43,535 bases of DNA from Rhizophagus sp. LPA8_4_AMF (lineage: Eukaryota; Glomeromycota; Glomeromycetes; Glomerales; Glomeraceae): the NCBI GenBank assembly GCA_021464525.1, contig JADRCO010000207.1, positions 1 to 43,535 on the forward strand, read 5' to 3'. Position numbers and translations under genes: made by a program. This document shows, one piece after another, positions 10,590-20,143 of this stretch. The stretch's first letter is position 1. Each line of letters starts with the position of its first letter. The notes below the pieces were generated by a model. The model had not been told where the DNA came from, ran no database searches, and was given only the letters and a program-made list of their open reading frames with translations.

Positions 10590-10830
10590 ATATTATTATG
10601 TGCAATGCACTGAAATAAATGATTTTTTGATTCTTCTTATTTGATGAATCTTTAGACCTAAAATCTTTAGACCTGATTATTATGTGCAATGTTAAGAAAT
10701 AACTGAGCTTGAATGAAAAACGCGCGCAAATGTTCATGACATAATATGATTGTAAATAAATCGCATTTCACGTACACTTCTATCTGAAAAATCGAAAATC
10801 AAAAAACCATGTTATTATGGTAACTTGATT
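10590..10830 (-). repeat. Inverted partial copies of the 165-bp tandem unit
   Basis: Read on the minus strand this contains catgttatt, a gattttc..tcagatag acceptor-like end, gtcatgaacatttgcgcgcg, cattcaagctcag, ttatttcttaacattgcacataat, then a second partial unit with agattcatcaaataagaagaatc that matches array copy 4 near 7030-7050. It is the same family as 6486-7345 in opposite orientation. Confidence 0.7.
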
Positions 10831-10839
10831 ATTAAAAAA

Positions 10840-12709
10840 AAATTGCAATACCGTAGGGACTTACATTATCCTTGTCAAAGTATACTGGAATATTAATATT
10901 TAAATGAACCAAAACAATTTATGCACATTCCATACAGTGCGCAATGTCTATACTCGACTAGCACCTTATAATAACAATTGGCTGGCAAAAAATCCTAAAA
11001 AAATTTTTTTAATAACAATATAAAAAAATTAGATAACTTTTATAGTTTATGACTTTAGCTTTAAATATTATCGGTTAGAATCTTTTTAAATAAAAATTGG
11101 CCAAGTTTTAGGCTTTTAAAAATCATTAACTTTAATATGCGATTAAAATTTCGTTTCCGATTCATTGAGCTAGGTGTTTGAGAACACCCTAAGTATCGTT
11201 GCGGAAATGTGGTTAACCAAATTAAGGACTATATACTTCTACGCTTGATGACGACGTCACGTCCCGTTGTCCGGTAATTGCTCATCCCAGCCTATGTTCC
11301 TTAGGTGCTACTTCGGACTTAATACCGGGTTCTGTTTCCCAAGTAATTAACTTTTAAATTACAAAAATTGCGAGCATAGCCCGTTATACATGGTACGTTT
11401 TTCTTTAACTTTTTATGCTTAATACCCAAAAAGATAGTTATATGATTGACTAGATAAAACAAAATTTCCAAATGCTAATTTCAAATGGAGATAACGGCGT
11501 TAAATTTAATAGAAAAATAAAAATACAATTCACATTGATAATTAATTACTTTGTAGCGCTTGAATATCATTAGACACGAAGCATTATATAATTCAGAGAA
11601 CTAACTCGTGAACTTTGTTCAATAACTTCATACTTCAAGAAGTAGATTCTTGTTCTATAAAATGTTGAACCGCATTTATAATTCTAGTATTTTCGCAAAG
11701 GTAGTATTTCCATGGTAATTATTCTGCTTTTGTCAACACGTATTTGTTTTTGATGGACGTAAGCTAGTCAACTATTAAAGTCGCGTGTGATGGATCAATA
11801 TAGAGACCTGCGTATTTGCGTATTACTAATATTACTAATTAATAATAAGATAGACTACGTCGCGGATTATGCGCGTATGAAAAGAGTATTTGCCCCTGCT
11901 GGTGGTAGGCTTTTTACATGATTCTGGAATTTTTACTAAAATTCATTTAATTTTTAATGTTATATATGAACGTGGATTGTCTCTTTATTGTACGTCAGAG
12001 GTTTTTTTTTGCGAAATGCAAGGAGACAATTTATGATGTGAAGGAGAATATGATCAAAACCTGGACGAAGGCAAAATTTCGAAACATAAAAATGATACAA
12101 AAAGAAGAACGGAAAAATCCAAATAATCATTATGATCAATGGCTTATATGAATTTCAAAACATCATTAATTTCTAACCAAATGATTCAAAATTTAGTAGC
12201 CATTTACACTTTCAAATGAAAGAAGAAGTAAAGTTCACTTAGCAATAACGAGGCCTCATGAAAAAAATTTTACACTCAACCGGGTAGAAAGCTTTTGAAC
12301 TGAAAACATAGGATATTAAATAATCTCATATTAAAGAAGTATTTTACAACTGAATATCCACTTCTGATATATCTTAGATATTATAATTATGAAATTTTAT
12401 TTTCCATTTTCTTTCATTAATCTTTTTTCTGTCCACTTATACACGCTGATTTACTTTATTGTACAATTCAAACTATCAAGGAGTGGCCTTGTCATTATTC
12501 TGTAGATTACGCCCACATCGAGCTCTTTTTTTTAACTTTATGTATTTGTATTGTGTGGGGGATGACATGTAACCGTGTATCGAAAAAATAAAGCTATATT
12601 GATTGTTGCTATCGAAATATAAGAGAGATCTCGCATCGTTGATAAATTTAAAAATTAGATATATAACCCTTATGTCAGTATAATATGTTGAATAACCAAC
12701 CCTAGGCAG
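10840..12709. other. Gene-free stretch with one unassigned GC-richer block
   Basis: No supported gene over 1.9 kb. 11150-11390 is clearly less AT-rich (gatgacgacgtcacgtcccg, cggacttaataccgggttc) and looks like part of a repeated or formerly functional sequence, but I cannot assign it. 11957-12151 is open on the plus strand with a lysine-rich sequence but no coding support. 12470-12600 holds a G-rich tract (tgtgtgggggatgacatg) followed by an AATAAA-like signal. Confidence 0.35.
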
Positions 12710-12866
12710 CAGTGATATAGATCTCGATATAACGATTATGTGTCACGATAAAGCGATTTTTTTTAAGATTTATTTATATATGAACATATAAAAATCATTA
12801 TATTAAACATATAAATTTCGAAATTTCAATGAACCGAGAGTTCGTTATATCGAGTTTCGGGTTCTG
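12710..12866. mobile_element. Pogo/Tc1-mariner-like MITE, 157 bp
   Basis: Inverted termini: ctcgatataacga at 12723-12735 and its exact complement tcgttatatcgag at 12842-12854. The ends extend outward to CAG (12710) and CTG (12866), giving ~25-bp imperfect terminal inverted repeats. CTCGATATAACGA-type termini beginning CAG are characteristic of pogo/Fot1-like elements in fungi. There is no coding capacity. I do not see a clean TA target duplication, so the exact ends are uncertain. Confidence 0.6.
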
Positions 12867-12960
12867 ACTATAATTATATTTCTTTTTATAAGCGTCTTTC
12901 AGATAAGATATTTGGACATGTGCAATCAATTATAAAAATGCATCTTTGATGCAATTCGAG

Positions 12961-13335
12961 TAAAGATGGTCAGTCGGTCTTTCGGTCCTGGACGGTCCTG
13001 CCCGGTCTTTGGGAAAGTTATAAAGAATGCACCCTTGAATTTTGAGGCGCAGCAAGTATGGCTAGAGACCAATAAATGTCAAAATTTGGCCTTTATTCTC
13101 CCTTCTTTAAGATCAGCAGAGGCGAAATTGACAAAAGACCGAAAAAAACAACAAATATGGGTTTTGGTAAAATAAAAACCTGCCTAATTCTGAATTGATT
13201 GATTAGATCGAGACCGTTTTTTAGTCTTTAACCAGTTCTGTTGCGCCACAAAAAATTAGGGACGCAACCTTATTATTTTTCCGAAAATTTCCTAAAGACT
13301 GATCAAAAGACCACAGGACCGACTGACCATCTCTA
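12961..13335. mobile_element. hAT-type non-autonomous transposon, 375 bp, with 8-bp target duplication
   Basis: Terminal inverted repeats of 19 bp, TARAGATGGTCAGTCGGTC, at 12961-12979 and inverted at 13317-13335, differing at one position (A/G). A perfect 8-bp direct repeat AATTCGAG flanks it at 12953-12960 and 13336-13343. An 8-bp duplication defines the hAT superfamily class. Multiple GGTC words near the left end (ggtcagtcggtctttcggtc) look like subterminal transposase-binding sites. An open frame from 12966 lies wholly inside the element and is not a gene. The intact target duplication and near-perfect termini suggest a fairly recent insertion. Confidence 0.88.
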
Positions 13336-13343
13336 AATTCGAG

Positions 13344-13776
13344 TCGAGCAGAAATAATGTATCTTTGTCTATCGTCCAGGTTGTTCAGCAGACGGGACGA
13401 TAAAGCAACATATTCTTAATTTTTCGCGTGGTCATTATATCAAAAAAGGTTACCACCCCTGATAATCTGCAAATAGGTGATACTATGCGTGTCTATGTGT
13501 CGTTTAAGTATTAAGATGAAATAAAATTCAGGTCAGATGCAAATAATATATGCTGTAGCACTATGAATTCAGCCCATGAATTATATAAATACATTTTCAG
13601 AAATTTTTTCTTTTATAAAAAAATTTATGATACTGCTAACAACCCTAAATACTTTTAAACCAGAAACCTATAACTTCACTTTTATAAAATTTACATTTTT
13701 ATAAAAATGTATCTTTTTTTGGTTCGGGCGCAAGCGAATAATAATAATGTGTGTAAACGAAGGTTACATGTACTCA
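13344..13776. other. Spacer upstream of the zinc-motif gene pair
   Basis: Nothing coding. A small inverted pair tatcgtcc/ggacgata occurs near 13369-13405. The rest is AT-rich. Confidence 0.35.
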
Positions 13777-13817
13777 GTAACACCTAATTAACATTTACTA
13801 GGCAGTTTCTTATAAAT
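13777..13817 (+). promoter_or_regulatory. Shared promoter block and TATA box, first zinc-motif gene
   Basis: gtaacacctaat at 13777-13788, then cagtttct followed by ttataaat (13810-13817). The same order (gtaacacctaat, cagtttct, tataaat) lies upstream of the paralog at 16829-16894. TTTTAG about 20 nt before the ATG suggests a 5' UTR intron ending at 13987. Confidence 0.5.
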
Positions 13818-14007
13818 ATATCTCCGTTGATTAAAATGTAATCTTACTCATTCATTATTGTTACCTTCATTGAATGCAATTATCCATTTCCCTGTCTGAT
13901 TCTTAATATTTCCTATAAATATTTTATTTCATATTTTTTTATCGACCGAATCTTTTTATTTAAACAATATATATTTTGTTGTTTTAGAACCGGTGGTTTT
14001 ACTTACA

Positions 14008-14984
14008 ATGGAAGATAGTAAATGTAGATATGGTATATGCGAGTGTCAACGTTATAAAGCACAAGCTGGGAAAGATGTATGTTTATTCTGCAGTCACAAA
14101 TTTGGATTTCACGAAATTCCATTCTCAAATATAAATATGGAGGAACATCCGTACGGACAATGTCAAGAATGTCGTTATTGCCAAATGTACAAAGAAGGAA
14201 CTCCGGATAAGTGTGTCTATTGCGATCACTATCAAGGTTATCATCGTAGTTGGCAAGCTACTTCAATTACAACATCAAGTTCTTCCATACCCATACCACC
14301 AATTTCATCAAGTACAAGAAATTTACGCAATGTTGGCAGACCTATATCTGATAGTGTAACAATAAATCATTTAGTATTTCTTGATAAAGAATCATCAAAT
14401 AAGCTTCCAAAAAAAGGAACAGATACATGGAATATTATGACGAATAAAGGACATATCAAAGAAAATGTTTCAATTTCTAAAGCTGATAATATATTAAACA
14501 AATTCCGTAATTTTTTTGGAATAAACGATCAGAGAGTGAAATTGAAGTTATATAGTCCAAAAGGAGGAAAACCAGTTAAAATTAATGATGTGAGTAACAA
14601 ATTATTTTTCAAATTATATTTTTTATTCATTTAATAGGTTTGAAAATTTCTCTTTTTAGGAACTCAGTTTTGATTTGATTAAATCATGTATAACCAAAGC
14701 AAATCGAAGATTATATATTGGTAGGATATATGAATTAATATATATATAATTTCTTTTTTTATTTCTTATATTAAATTAAAATTACTTTTTTTTTTTTAGG
14801 TCCTGATATCGATTTATCAATAAATTTGAATTTTTCATCTTCGAATAATACGGATAATCTTGGTGGTACATCTAGAGAAGGATTCCTCGAAAGAATTGAG
14901 AATTTCCCGCCCCAATTACTAAATAATAACGAGTTTAACGGTTTTGAGAATACTTTCTTTAATGGCACTTATTTCTATTATTAA
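14008..14984 (+). CDS. Doubled Cys/His zinc-motif protein, copy 1 (275 aa, 3 exons)
   Basis: Exons 14008-14589, 14660-14720, 14800-14984, in phase, 828 nt. Start chosen at the first ATG (MEDSKC). The frame is open upstream to an acceptor-like TTTTAG at 13987, so an earlier coding exon cannot be excluded. The N-terminus has two copies of one zinc-type motif: C6, C11, C13, C25, C28, H30, H35 and C52, C55, C58, C69, C72, H74, H79 (C-x2-C-x-H-x4-H at each end). A Ser/Pro linker (~85-100) precedes a conserved middle region with NVGRPISDSVTINHL and KLPKKGT (~105-215). The C-terminus is Asn-rich. I do not recognise the family; the motif suggests a treble-clef-like zinc fold for protein or nucleic acid binding. 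The neighbour at 17010 is a full paralog with identical intron positions and phases. Confidence 0.8.
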
Positions 14985-16828
14985 TATTATCGTATTTAAA
15001 AAATTAATATTTTTTAAGTCACCTCTTAATTTAATTATTTATTATGAAAACCGGGAAACTGAAGTATTTGATGTAATTTATGTTATGGCTTAATCGTTCT
15101 GTACGATAGAGCGGATGAATTATAATGTAATAATAAATTATAGATTTGAAGTTTTTATTTTAATGAGAAGGACAATAAATTATTTATTTATTTATTTAAT
15201 TTATTGCTTATAAAATGAGGAAATTCATCATGAAGCCGTGAGAGGGGTCTAACGCCAAGTTAGACAAGCACCATTAATTCTATTTATTAGCTGACCTTTT
15301 GTCTTTTTAATTCAACATTTCTTTCGTGTATACGATTTATAAAAATAAGGTGCGACGAAAGGTGATAAAATCAGCGATAGTGCTTTTTTTGTGGAGATTG
15401 CTGGAAATGATGTTAAATTTTTGTATAATCCGTACTTTAAATTGGATAAAAAAATTTTTATCAATCTTGTATTAAAACTGATGATTAAAGGAATTTTTCA
15501 TAATACATGATTAATTTGTTTGCGTTGACGGCCATTTTGCTATAAAGCGAGCACATTTTAGTCGTTTATGAATCTTCAAAAAAAATAATATACAAGTTAA
15601 CAACCTGTGATATAATTGGATAAAATATATAACTAATTTACTAGTAGTAATCACGTTTATTGCCGCGTGGTTCATTGTACTTTAGTAATTAGAGTGAAAA
15701 TAATTATTGTCACGCGAGATTTCACGACATAAGAACAATTACTTATTCTATTATCTTATATTGTTAAAAATGATAAAATTTATCCATCTTGTTTTACAAG
15801 ATTTATACTAATATTTAATTAAATCTCGCGTTTCACAATATCATTTAAGTATAATTGGGTCAAAAGATGCATTGCGATTTCTCGCATAAATCTTAGATAA
15901 AAGAGAATAAAAATACTGGAATCGGGAAATCATTATATTTGGTGTTCATATACCATCAATAAATTCGCAATATATATTTACTACAAAGAGAATTCCGGAA
16001 AGAGAAAGATTTACTAAGTTGTACATTTTTGCAAATTTTAAAATCTGCATCTATAAAATTTATGAATTTCCAAATATATCTTAAATATATACTAAGATTA
16101 TACTGTATGTTCCAATATTTTGGGGTTAATCGGATCATGTGATGAATACGTAACAGATCATTATGTATACTTTTTAAGGACAAGTTCCCGTCGTGTTACT
16201 TTCTTGGCCCCGTATATATTGAAGATATATATGGAAGGGTCATGAAAGGATGTCGTACAAAATCAAAGAAGGTGATATTTGATACGAAAACATGCAAAAT
16301 GACATAATGTATGTTAATTAAATGTCTAAATATAAATCTGGGATAAAATTAATTTGGGATAAAATTCAGATTTTGATAAGTTTAATCCCAGATGGTGATC
16401 AGGACAAAATCTGGGGTTGAAAATATCATAAAAAAAAAAAATACATAAATAAATCTAATAAATCAGTTGGAGAATTTTTTTTTCTTCGACAAATAAAAGA
16501 AATTTTAATATATCTCTAAAGCGAAAGATAAAAATTTGAACCGTTATATTAGTCTATGACATTTATTATTTATTTTCAATGGCCAATAGGCCAACGATGA
16601 CAAATTCGATTGAAATTGTCGTGGTTTCAGTCTTAAGATTAATTTCATTATTGATGTTGCCTGTTTTCAAAATTTAATAAAACGAATGGCTCGGTTCATA
16701 TAACCGAATTTTGTAAGCGAATGAATGTTTCGATAATCGAATTTCGTTTTTATAATTTTGTGCCGTTATTAACAAATATAATGGTTTCAATTAACTCACA
16801 TTAACTATTTGTTACCTGTAGCAGTTTT
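14985..16828. other. Intergenic between the zinc-motif paralogs; one dispersed repeat copy and a small hairpin
   Basis: No gene supported. GTCTAAC-gccaa-GTTAGAC (15247-15265) is a perfect 7-bp hairpin. 16165-16241 is one copy of a short dispersed repeat (cgtgttact..tctt..ccccgtatatattg, then aagggtc), whose second copy is in an intron at 33393-33457. 15353-15509 is open on the plus strand (DSAFFVEIAGNDVKF) without a start or splice support. Confidence 0.4.
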
Positions 16829-16894
16829 GTAACACCTAATCAACCATTAAACCCCAGATGACAGAACCTGTGTAGTACGACAGTTTCTATAAAT
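16829..16894 (+). promoter_or_regulatory. Shared promoter block and TATA box, second zinc-motif gene
   Basis: gtaacacctaat at 16829-16840 and cagtttct followed by ctataaat (16887-16894), matching the block at 13777-13817 with ~25 extra bases between the parts. It supports duplication of gene plus promoter. Confidence 0.5.
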
Positions 16895-17009
16895 TTACTT
16901 CCAACCCGTTATTCCCCCTTTTGAAATTTTAGTTGACAAAACAAAAAATTAAATAAAATTACATAAACGCATTTTATTTAAGTATTTATATTTATATTTA
17001 CTTAGGATA

Positions 17010-18062
17010 ATGGATAATAAATGTAAAAAACGGGGATGTTGCTGTCTGCGTTATCGAGCAAAAGAAAACGAAAAGAATGAATGTGTTTTCTGCGACCATA
17101 GCATCGGATTTCATGAATTTCCATCTATAAATATAAACGAACATCCGTACGGACGATGCAACGAAGATGATTGCGATTGTCAACGTTATAAAAAAGAAAC
17201 TAAATTTAAGTGTACTTATTGTGGTCATTCAGAAGGTCACCATCATCGGTGGGATCATGATAATACTCAAATTACTTCAATTGCTGTTCCAAGTTCTACC
17301 ATTACCGCACAAATAACACCGCTTCCACACGCAAGGAATATTAGTCGTAATGCCGGTAGACCTAGAACTGATAGTGTAACTATAAAACATTTAATATGCT
17401 TTGATAAAGCATTATCAAATAAGATCCCAAAAAAAGGGACTAGCTTATGGCTTAATTTGAAAAATAAAAATCTTATTAAAGAAAATATCAAAATTTCTAA
17501 AGCCACACCAGAAGCAATATACAACAAAATTCTTAATTTGTTTAGTGAAGAATTAAATGGCCAAGGATGGATATTATACAGTGCAAGTTCTGGACAACCG
17601 ATTAAGGTTAATGGTGTAAGTAACAAAAATTCGTTATTTCGGATTATATATTAAAATTATTAAAATCAAAATTTCTATTTTTAGGAAATTAGGTTTGATT
17701 TGATTAAATCGCATATAACCAAAGCCATGAAAAAGTTATATATTGGTATGAAATATATGTATAACCTCTCCTGATTTTTCAAATTAAAGATTATTTAAAT
17801 TTTTAATTGATTTTAAAAATTAGGTCCTAGTGATTATGATATTGATATTGGTTCATCATCTGCCAATGATGATGATGTTCCGAATTTGGTATTATCTCAG
17901 GTTAATCTGAATAATTCCGTTGATGTCGGAAATGCTGGCACTTCCGCAAACATGCAAATTATTAATCTCCCGCTTCAATCAAGTTCTGATCCCGAAGTGG
18001 ACGATTTCTTCAATGGATATGAAGACGATTTTGATCATTATATCGTAATTCCTCCATCGTAG
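17010..18062 (+). CDS. Doubled Cys/His zinc-motif protein, copy 2 (301 aa, 3 exons)
   Basis: Exons 17010-17615, 17685-17745, 17824-18062, in phase, 906 nt. ATG at 17010 (MDNKCK) is preceded by TTACTTAG and four bases, again hinting at a 5' UTR intron. Zinc ligands: C5, C10-C12, C25, C28, H30, H35 and C50, C55, C57, C68, C71, H73, H78. The second exon is 61 nt in both paralogs and encodes FDLIKS.ITKA...LYIG in both. The middle region (NAGRPRTDSVTIKHL, KIPKKGT) is conserved with copy 1. The C-terminal exon has diverged: here it is longer and acidic (DYDIDIGSSSANDDD, FFNGYEDDFDHY). Function unknown. The conserved front and free-running tail suggest the zinc part and the GRP..DSVTI region are the working units. 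Confidence 0.82.
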
Positions 18063-18353
18063 TTATTTTTTTTTTATTTCCACAACAAATCTCTACATCA
18101 TTCAATACGCTCGTCAATCACATTTATAGACATTTTAAATATTTTAGATTTCTTTGTAAATTAAAACTTGTGAAAGGACTAATTATTTAATAGTATTTTA
18201 TACCGATGTAATTCACATCGTCTAGATGAAAGGACAATAACTATTATTAATTATAATATAATTGTAATAATTTAAAGACAATATTTTTTTTTTTTTCTGC
18301 TTGTAATTTAAATTTCCGTTATTCAAATATATATAGAAATCATGAAAGATTTT
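18063..18353. other. 3' flank of the second zinc-motif gene
   Basis: AT-rich, with T tracts and tatatatagaaatcatg. Nothing coding seen. The sequence around 18180-18245 (gaaaggacaataa) resembles the equivalent 3' flank of copy 1 near 15165, consistent with duplication of the whole unit. Confidence 0.35.
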
Positions 18354-18585
18354 CTATAAACGAAGACTTTTCTTAAAACCAAATTTATTGCTTGAACAAA
18401 ATTTTGCTACAGATGCATTTAATGAATTGTTATCATTATTTGTATATGCTAATTTCTTTAAATCACGTTCCATTTGACTAAAATAAAAAATTCTTATGAG
18501 ATTTTAAGAATTTCTATTTTAATGAAAAAGGTTCTATCCCATATTCGAATACTTGAGACTTTGATCCGGTCAGGAGCTGAGCCAT
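18354..18585 (-). pseudogene. Probable 3' end of a broken gene
   Basis: Two short coding-quality stretches on the minus strand: 18585-18514 (MAQLLTGSKSQVFEYGI..., 23 aa) and 18473-18354 (MERDLKKLAYTNND..., ending FKKSLRL, 39 aa). The second is preceded by a good acceptor (TTTTATTTTAG, ending at 18478). No GT donor joins the two. They lie just downstream of the F-box gene but outside its frame. I read them as remains of a small unrelated gene; family unknown. Confidence 0.35.
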
Positions 18586-18679
18586 CTAAGCCGTGATTTG
18601 AAGCTGATCAACGCTTAAGTACTAAGAATCGATCACAATCAACTTTTAAACATATTTTAAGAATTACTGGCCAACTATT

Positions 18680-20143
18680 CTATTCTTCACTAAAATTTTC
18701 GATTTCAAATTTCTTTATAATGCCCAATTTTTTATATTTTTCAATCACTTCCATATTTTCTTTTTTATTCTCAAAACTTTTTACGCAATATCCCTTAATA
18801 ATAAAAGAAAGCGATTTTCGTGGTATACGATTTTTCCAATTTATAAAAAATTCCTCCAGTTCCTCTGGAAATATTTCTGATGGTCCATCATAAACGTAAC
18901 ATATTCTTAGTTCATTAAAATCTTTTGATGAATAATTTGCCAAAATTTCCAAAAAATCCTTTTCGTTTAAATATTCACCATCACACCAAACTCCAATGCT
19001 TTCTAAATATTGACAATTACTTAAAATTACTTTCAATGTTTCAACTTCATCATCCTTAAATATTGTATATAATGATTTTAGGTTTATACATAATTTAGCT
19101 ATGGCTAAATTTAATAAATTATCATTATTCGCTACATATAATTCTTCTAAATTCTTTCCGTTGATTTCTAAAAATTTAATTAAAATTTCAACTCTTGGAC
19201 ACTCATCTAAGAATTTTAAAACCTTTAATCTTGGAAAAGTAACGTATTGTAATTGATCGAAATTACTTAAAAATGCTTCTTCGGATTTAAATGATAAAAC
19301 GAGTTCTTGTAAGATTTTAAAATTACCTATGAATGATAGTGGTACATTTGCCGAATGTGAACATAGGTATAATTTTGTTAATTCGATAGGATGTTTTGTT
19401 AAAGAAGGTATAATTTCGGTCCAACATACACTATCAGGATCTTGTATTAATTTTAAGTGTTTTAGTTTTTTTTGAGAAGAAATTAGATTTTCCAATCCGT
19501 TTGAGATAACATCTTTAAATTTTATAGTTAAAGTTTGAATTTTTTGACATATTTGAGATATTTCATAAAAAAATTTGAAATAAATATCTGAACTACAATC
19601 CAATTCTGAAAGATTCTTTAAATACTCTTTTGCTCCGGGAAACCCGGCAAAATGAATATAATGATCCCGTTCTGGATATCCTCCTGAATAATAAACCAAT
19701 GATTTTAAGGATATAATTTGATTCATCATAAACATTTTTAATATTTCTTGCAATAATAAGTATTTTTTAAATTTTGCAATCTGTTGATTTTCTAGAACAT
19801 ATTCAAGCATTTGATCAATCTTACAAATTGAAAGAACTTTACAATATGATGCATAATTGTACAACGGAGGTTTACAAGTTGGTGTTGCAATAAAGATTTC
19901 ACTCTTACATAAAAGATCTTTTGATCTATTAGGAAGACAAGCGACTAGAGTACTGAGAATTCGTAAAATCACATCCACTCGATTACTAGTATATTTAAAA
20001 CTCCAAATATTTCTCCATAAAATTCCAACAGAAACTTCACACCATAAGCGATTAACTAATAAGCATGAATGCAAAGTGATTTTATCTTTTTCCAAGTATT
20101 CGAATATTTTATTAAGGCAATCGTAGTTAAGTTGACGAGGCAT
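18680..20143 (-). CDS. F-box protein with LRR-like repeats (487 aa)
   Basis: Single exon from ATG 20143 to TAG at 18680-18682. Residues ~4-47 form an F-box: LNYDCLNKIFEYLEKDKITLHSCLLVNRLWCEVSVGILWRNIW is the usual L-x2-IF-x-YL...SCLLVNRLWC..ILWR pattern of the glomeromycotan F-box family. The rest is a run of degenerate leucine-rich units (LEELYVANNDNLLNLA, LKSLYTIF, LKVLKFL) as in substrate-binding F-box/LRR proteins. Expected role: bind Skp1 of an SCF ubiquitin ligase through the F-box and a target through the LRR face, in cytosol or nucleus. A weak TATA-like stretch lies ~25-40 nt upstream of the ATG. The family is strongly expanded in these fungi; the target is unknown. Confidence 0.85.
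   Translation of the reverse strand: MPRQLNYDCLNKIFEYLEKDKITLHSCLLVNRLWCEVSVGILWRNIWSFKYTSNRVDVILRILSTLVACLPNRSKDLLCKSEIFIATPTCKPPLYNYASYCKVLSICKIDQMLEYVLENQQIAKFKKYLLLQEILKMFMMNQIISLKSLVYYSGGYPERDHYIHFAGFPGAKEYLKNLSELDCSSDIYFKFFYEISQICQKIQTLTIKFKDVISNGLENLISSQKKLKHLKLIQDPDSVCWTEIIPSLTKHPIELTKLYLCSHSANVPLSFIGNFKILQELVLSFKSEEAFLSNFDQLQYVTFPRLKVLKFLDECPRVEILIKFLEINGKNLEELYVANNDNLLNLAIAKLCINLKSLYTIFKDDEVETLKVILSNCQYLESIGVWCDGEYLNEKDFLEILANYSSKDFNELRICYVYDGPSEIFPEELEEFFINWKNRIPRKSLSFIIKGYCVKSFENKKENMEVIEKYKKLGIIKKFEIENFSEE

Noticed and set aside
11957-12151. 64-residue lysine-rich frame
   Set aside because: No homology signal, splice sites or promoter; kept only as a note in the intergenic entry.
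12966-13175. 69-residue plus-strand open frame
   Set aside because: Begins inside the left terminus of the hAT MITE and lies wholly within it; no domain, and such elements carry no gene.
15247-15265. Perfect 7-bp hairpin as a terminator or RNA gene
   Set aside because: Intrinsic terminators are not used by fungal Pol II and the hairpin is isolated; no evidence of an RNA gene.
18541-18630. Possible tRNA-like sequence on the minus strand (tggctcag, attcgaat)
   Set aside because: A box and B box words can be picked out but the acceptor, D and T stems do not pair; the stretch is better read as remains of a small gene.
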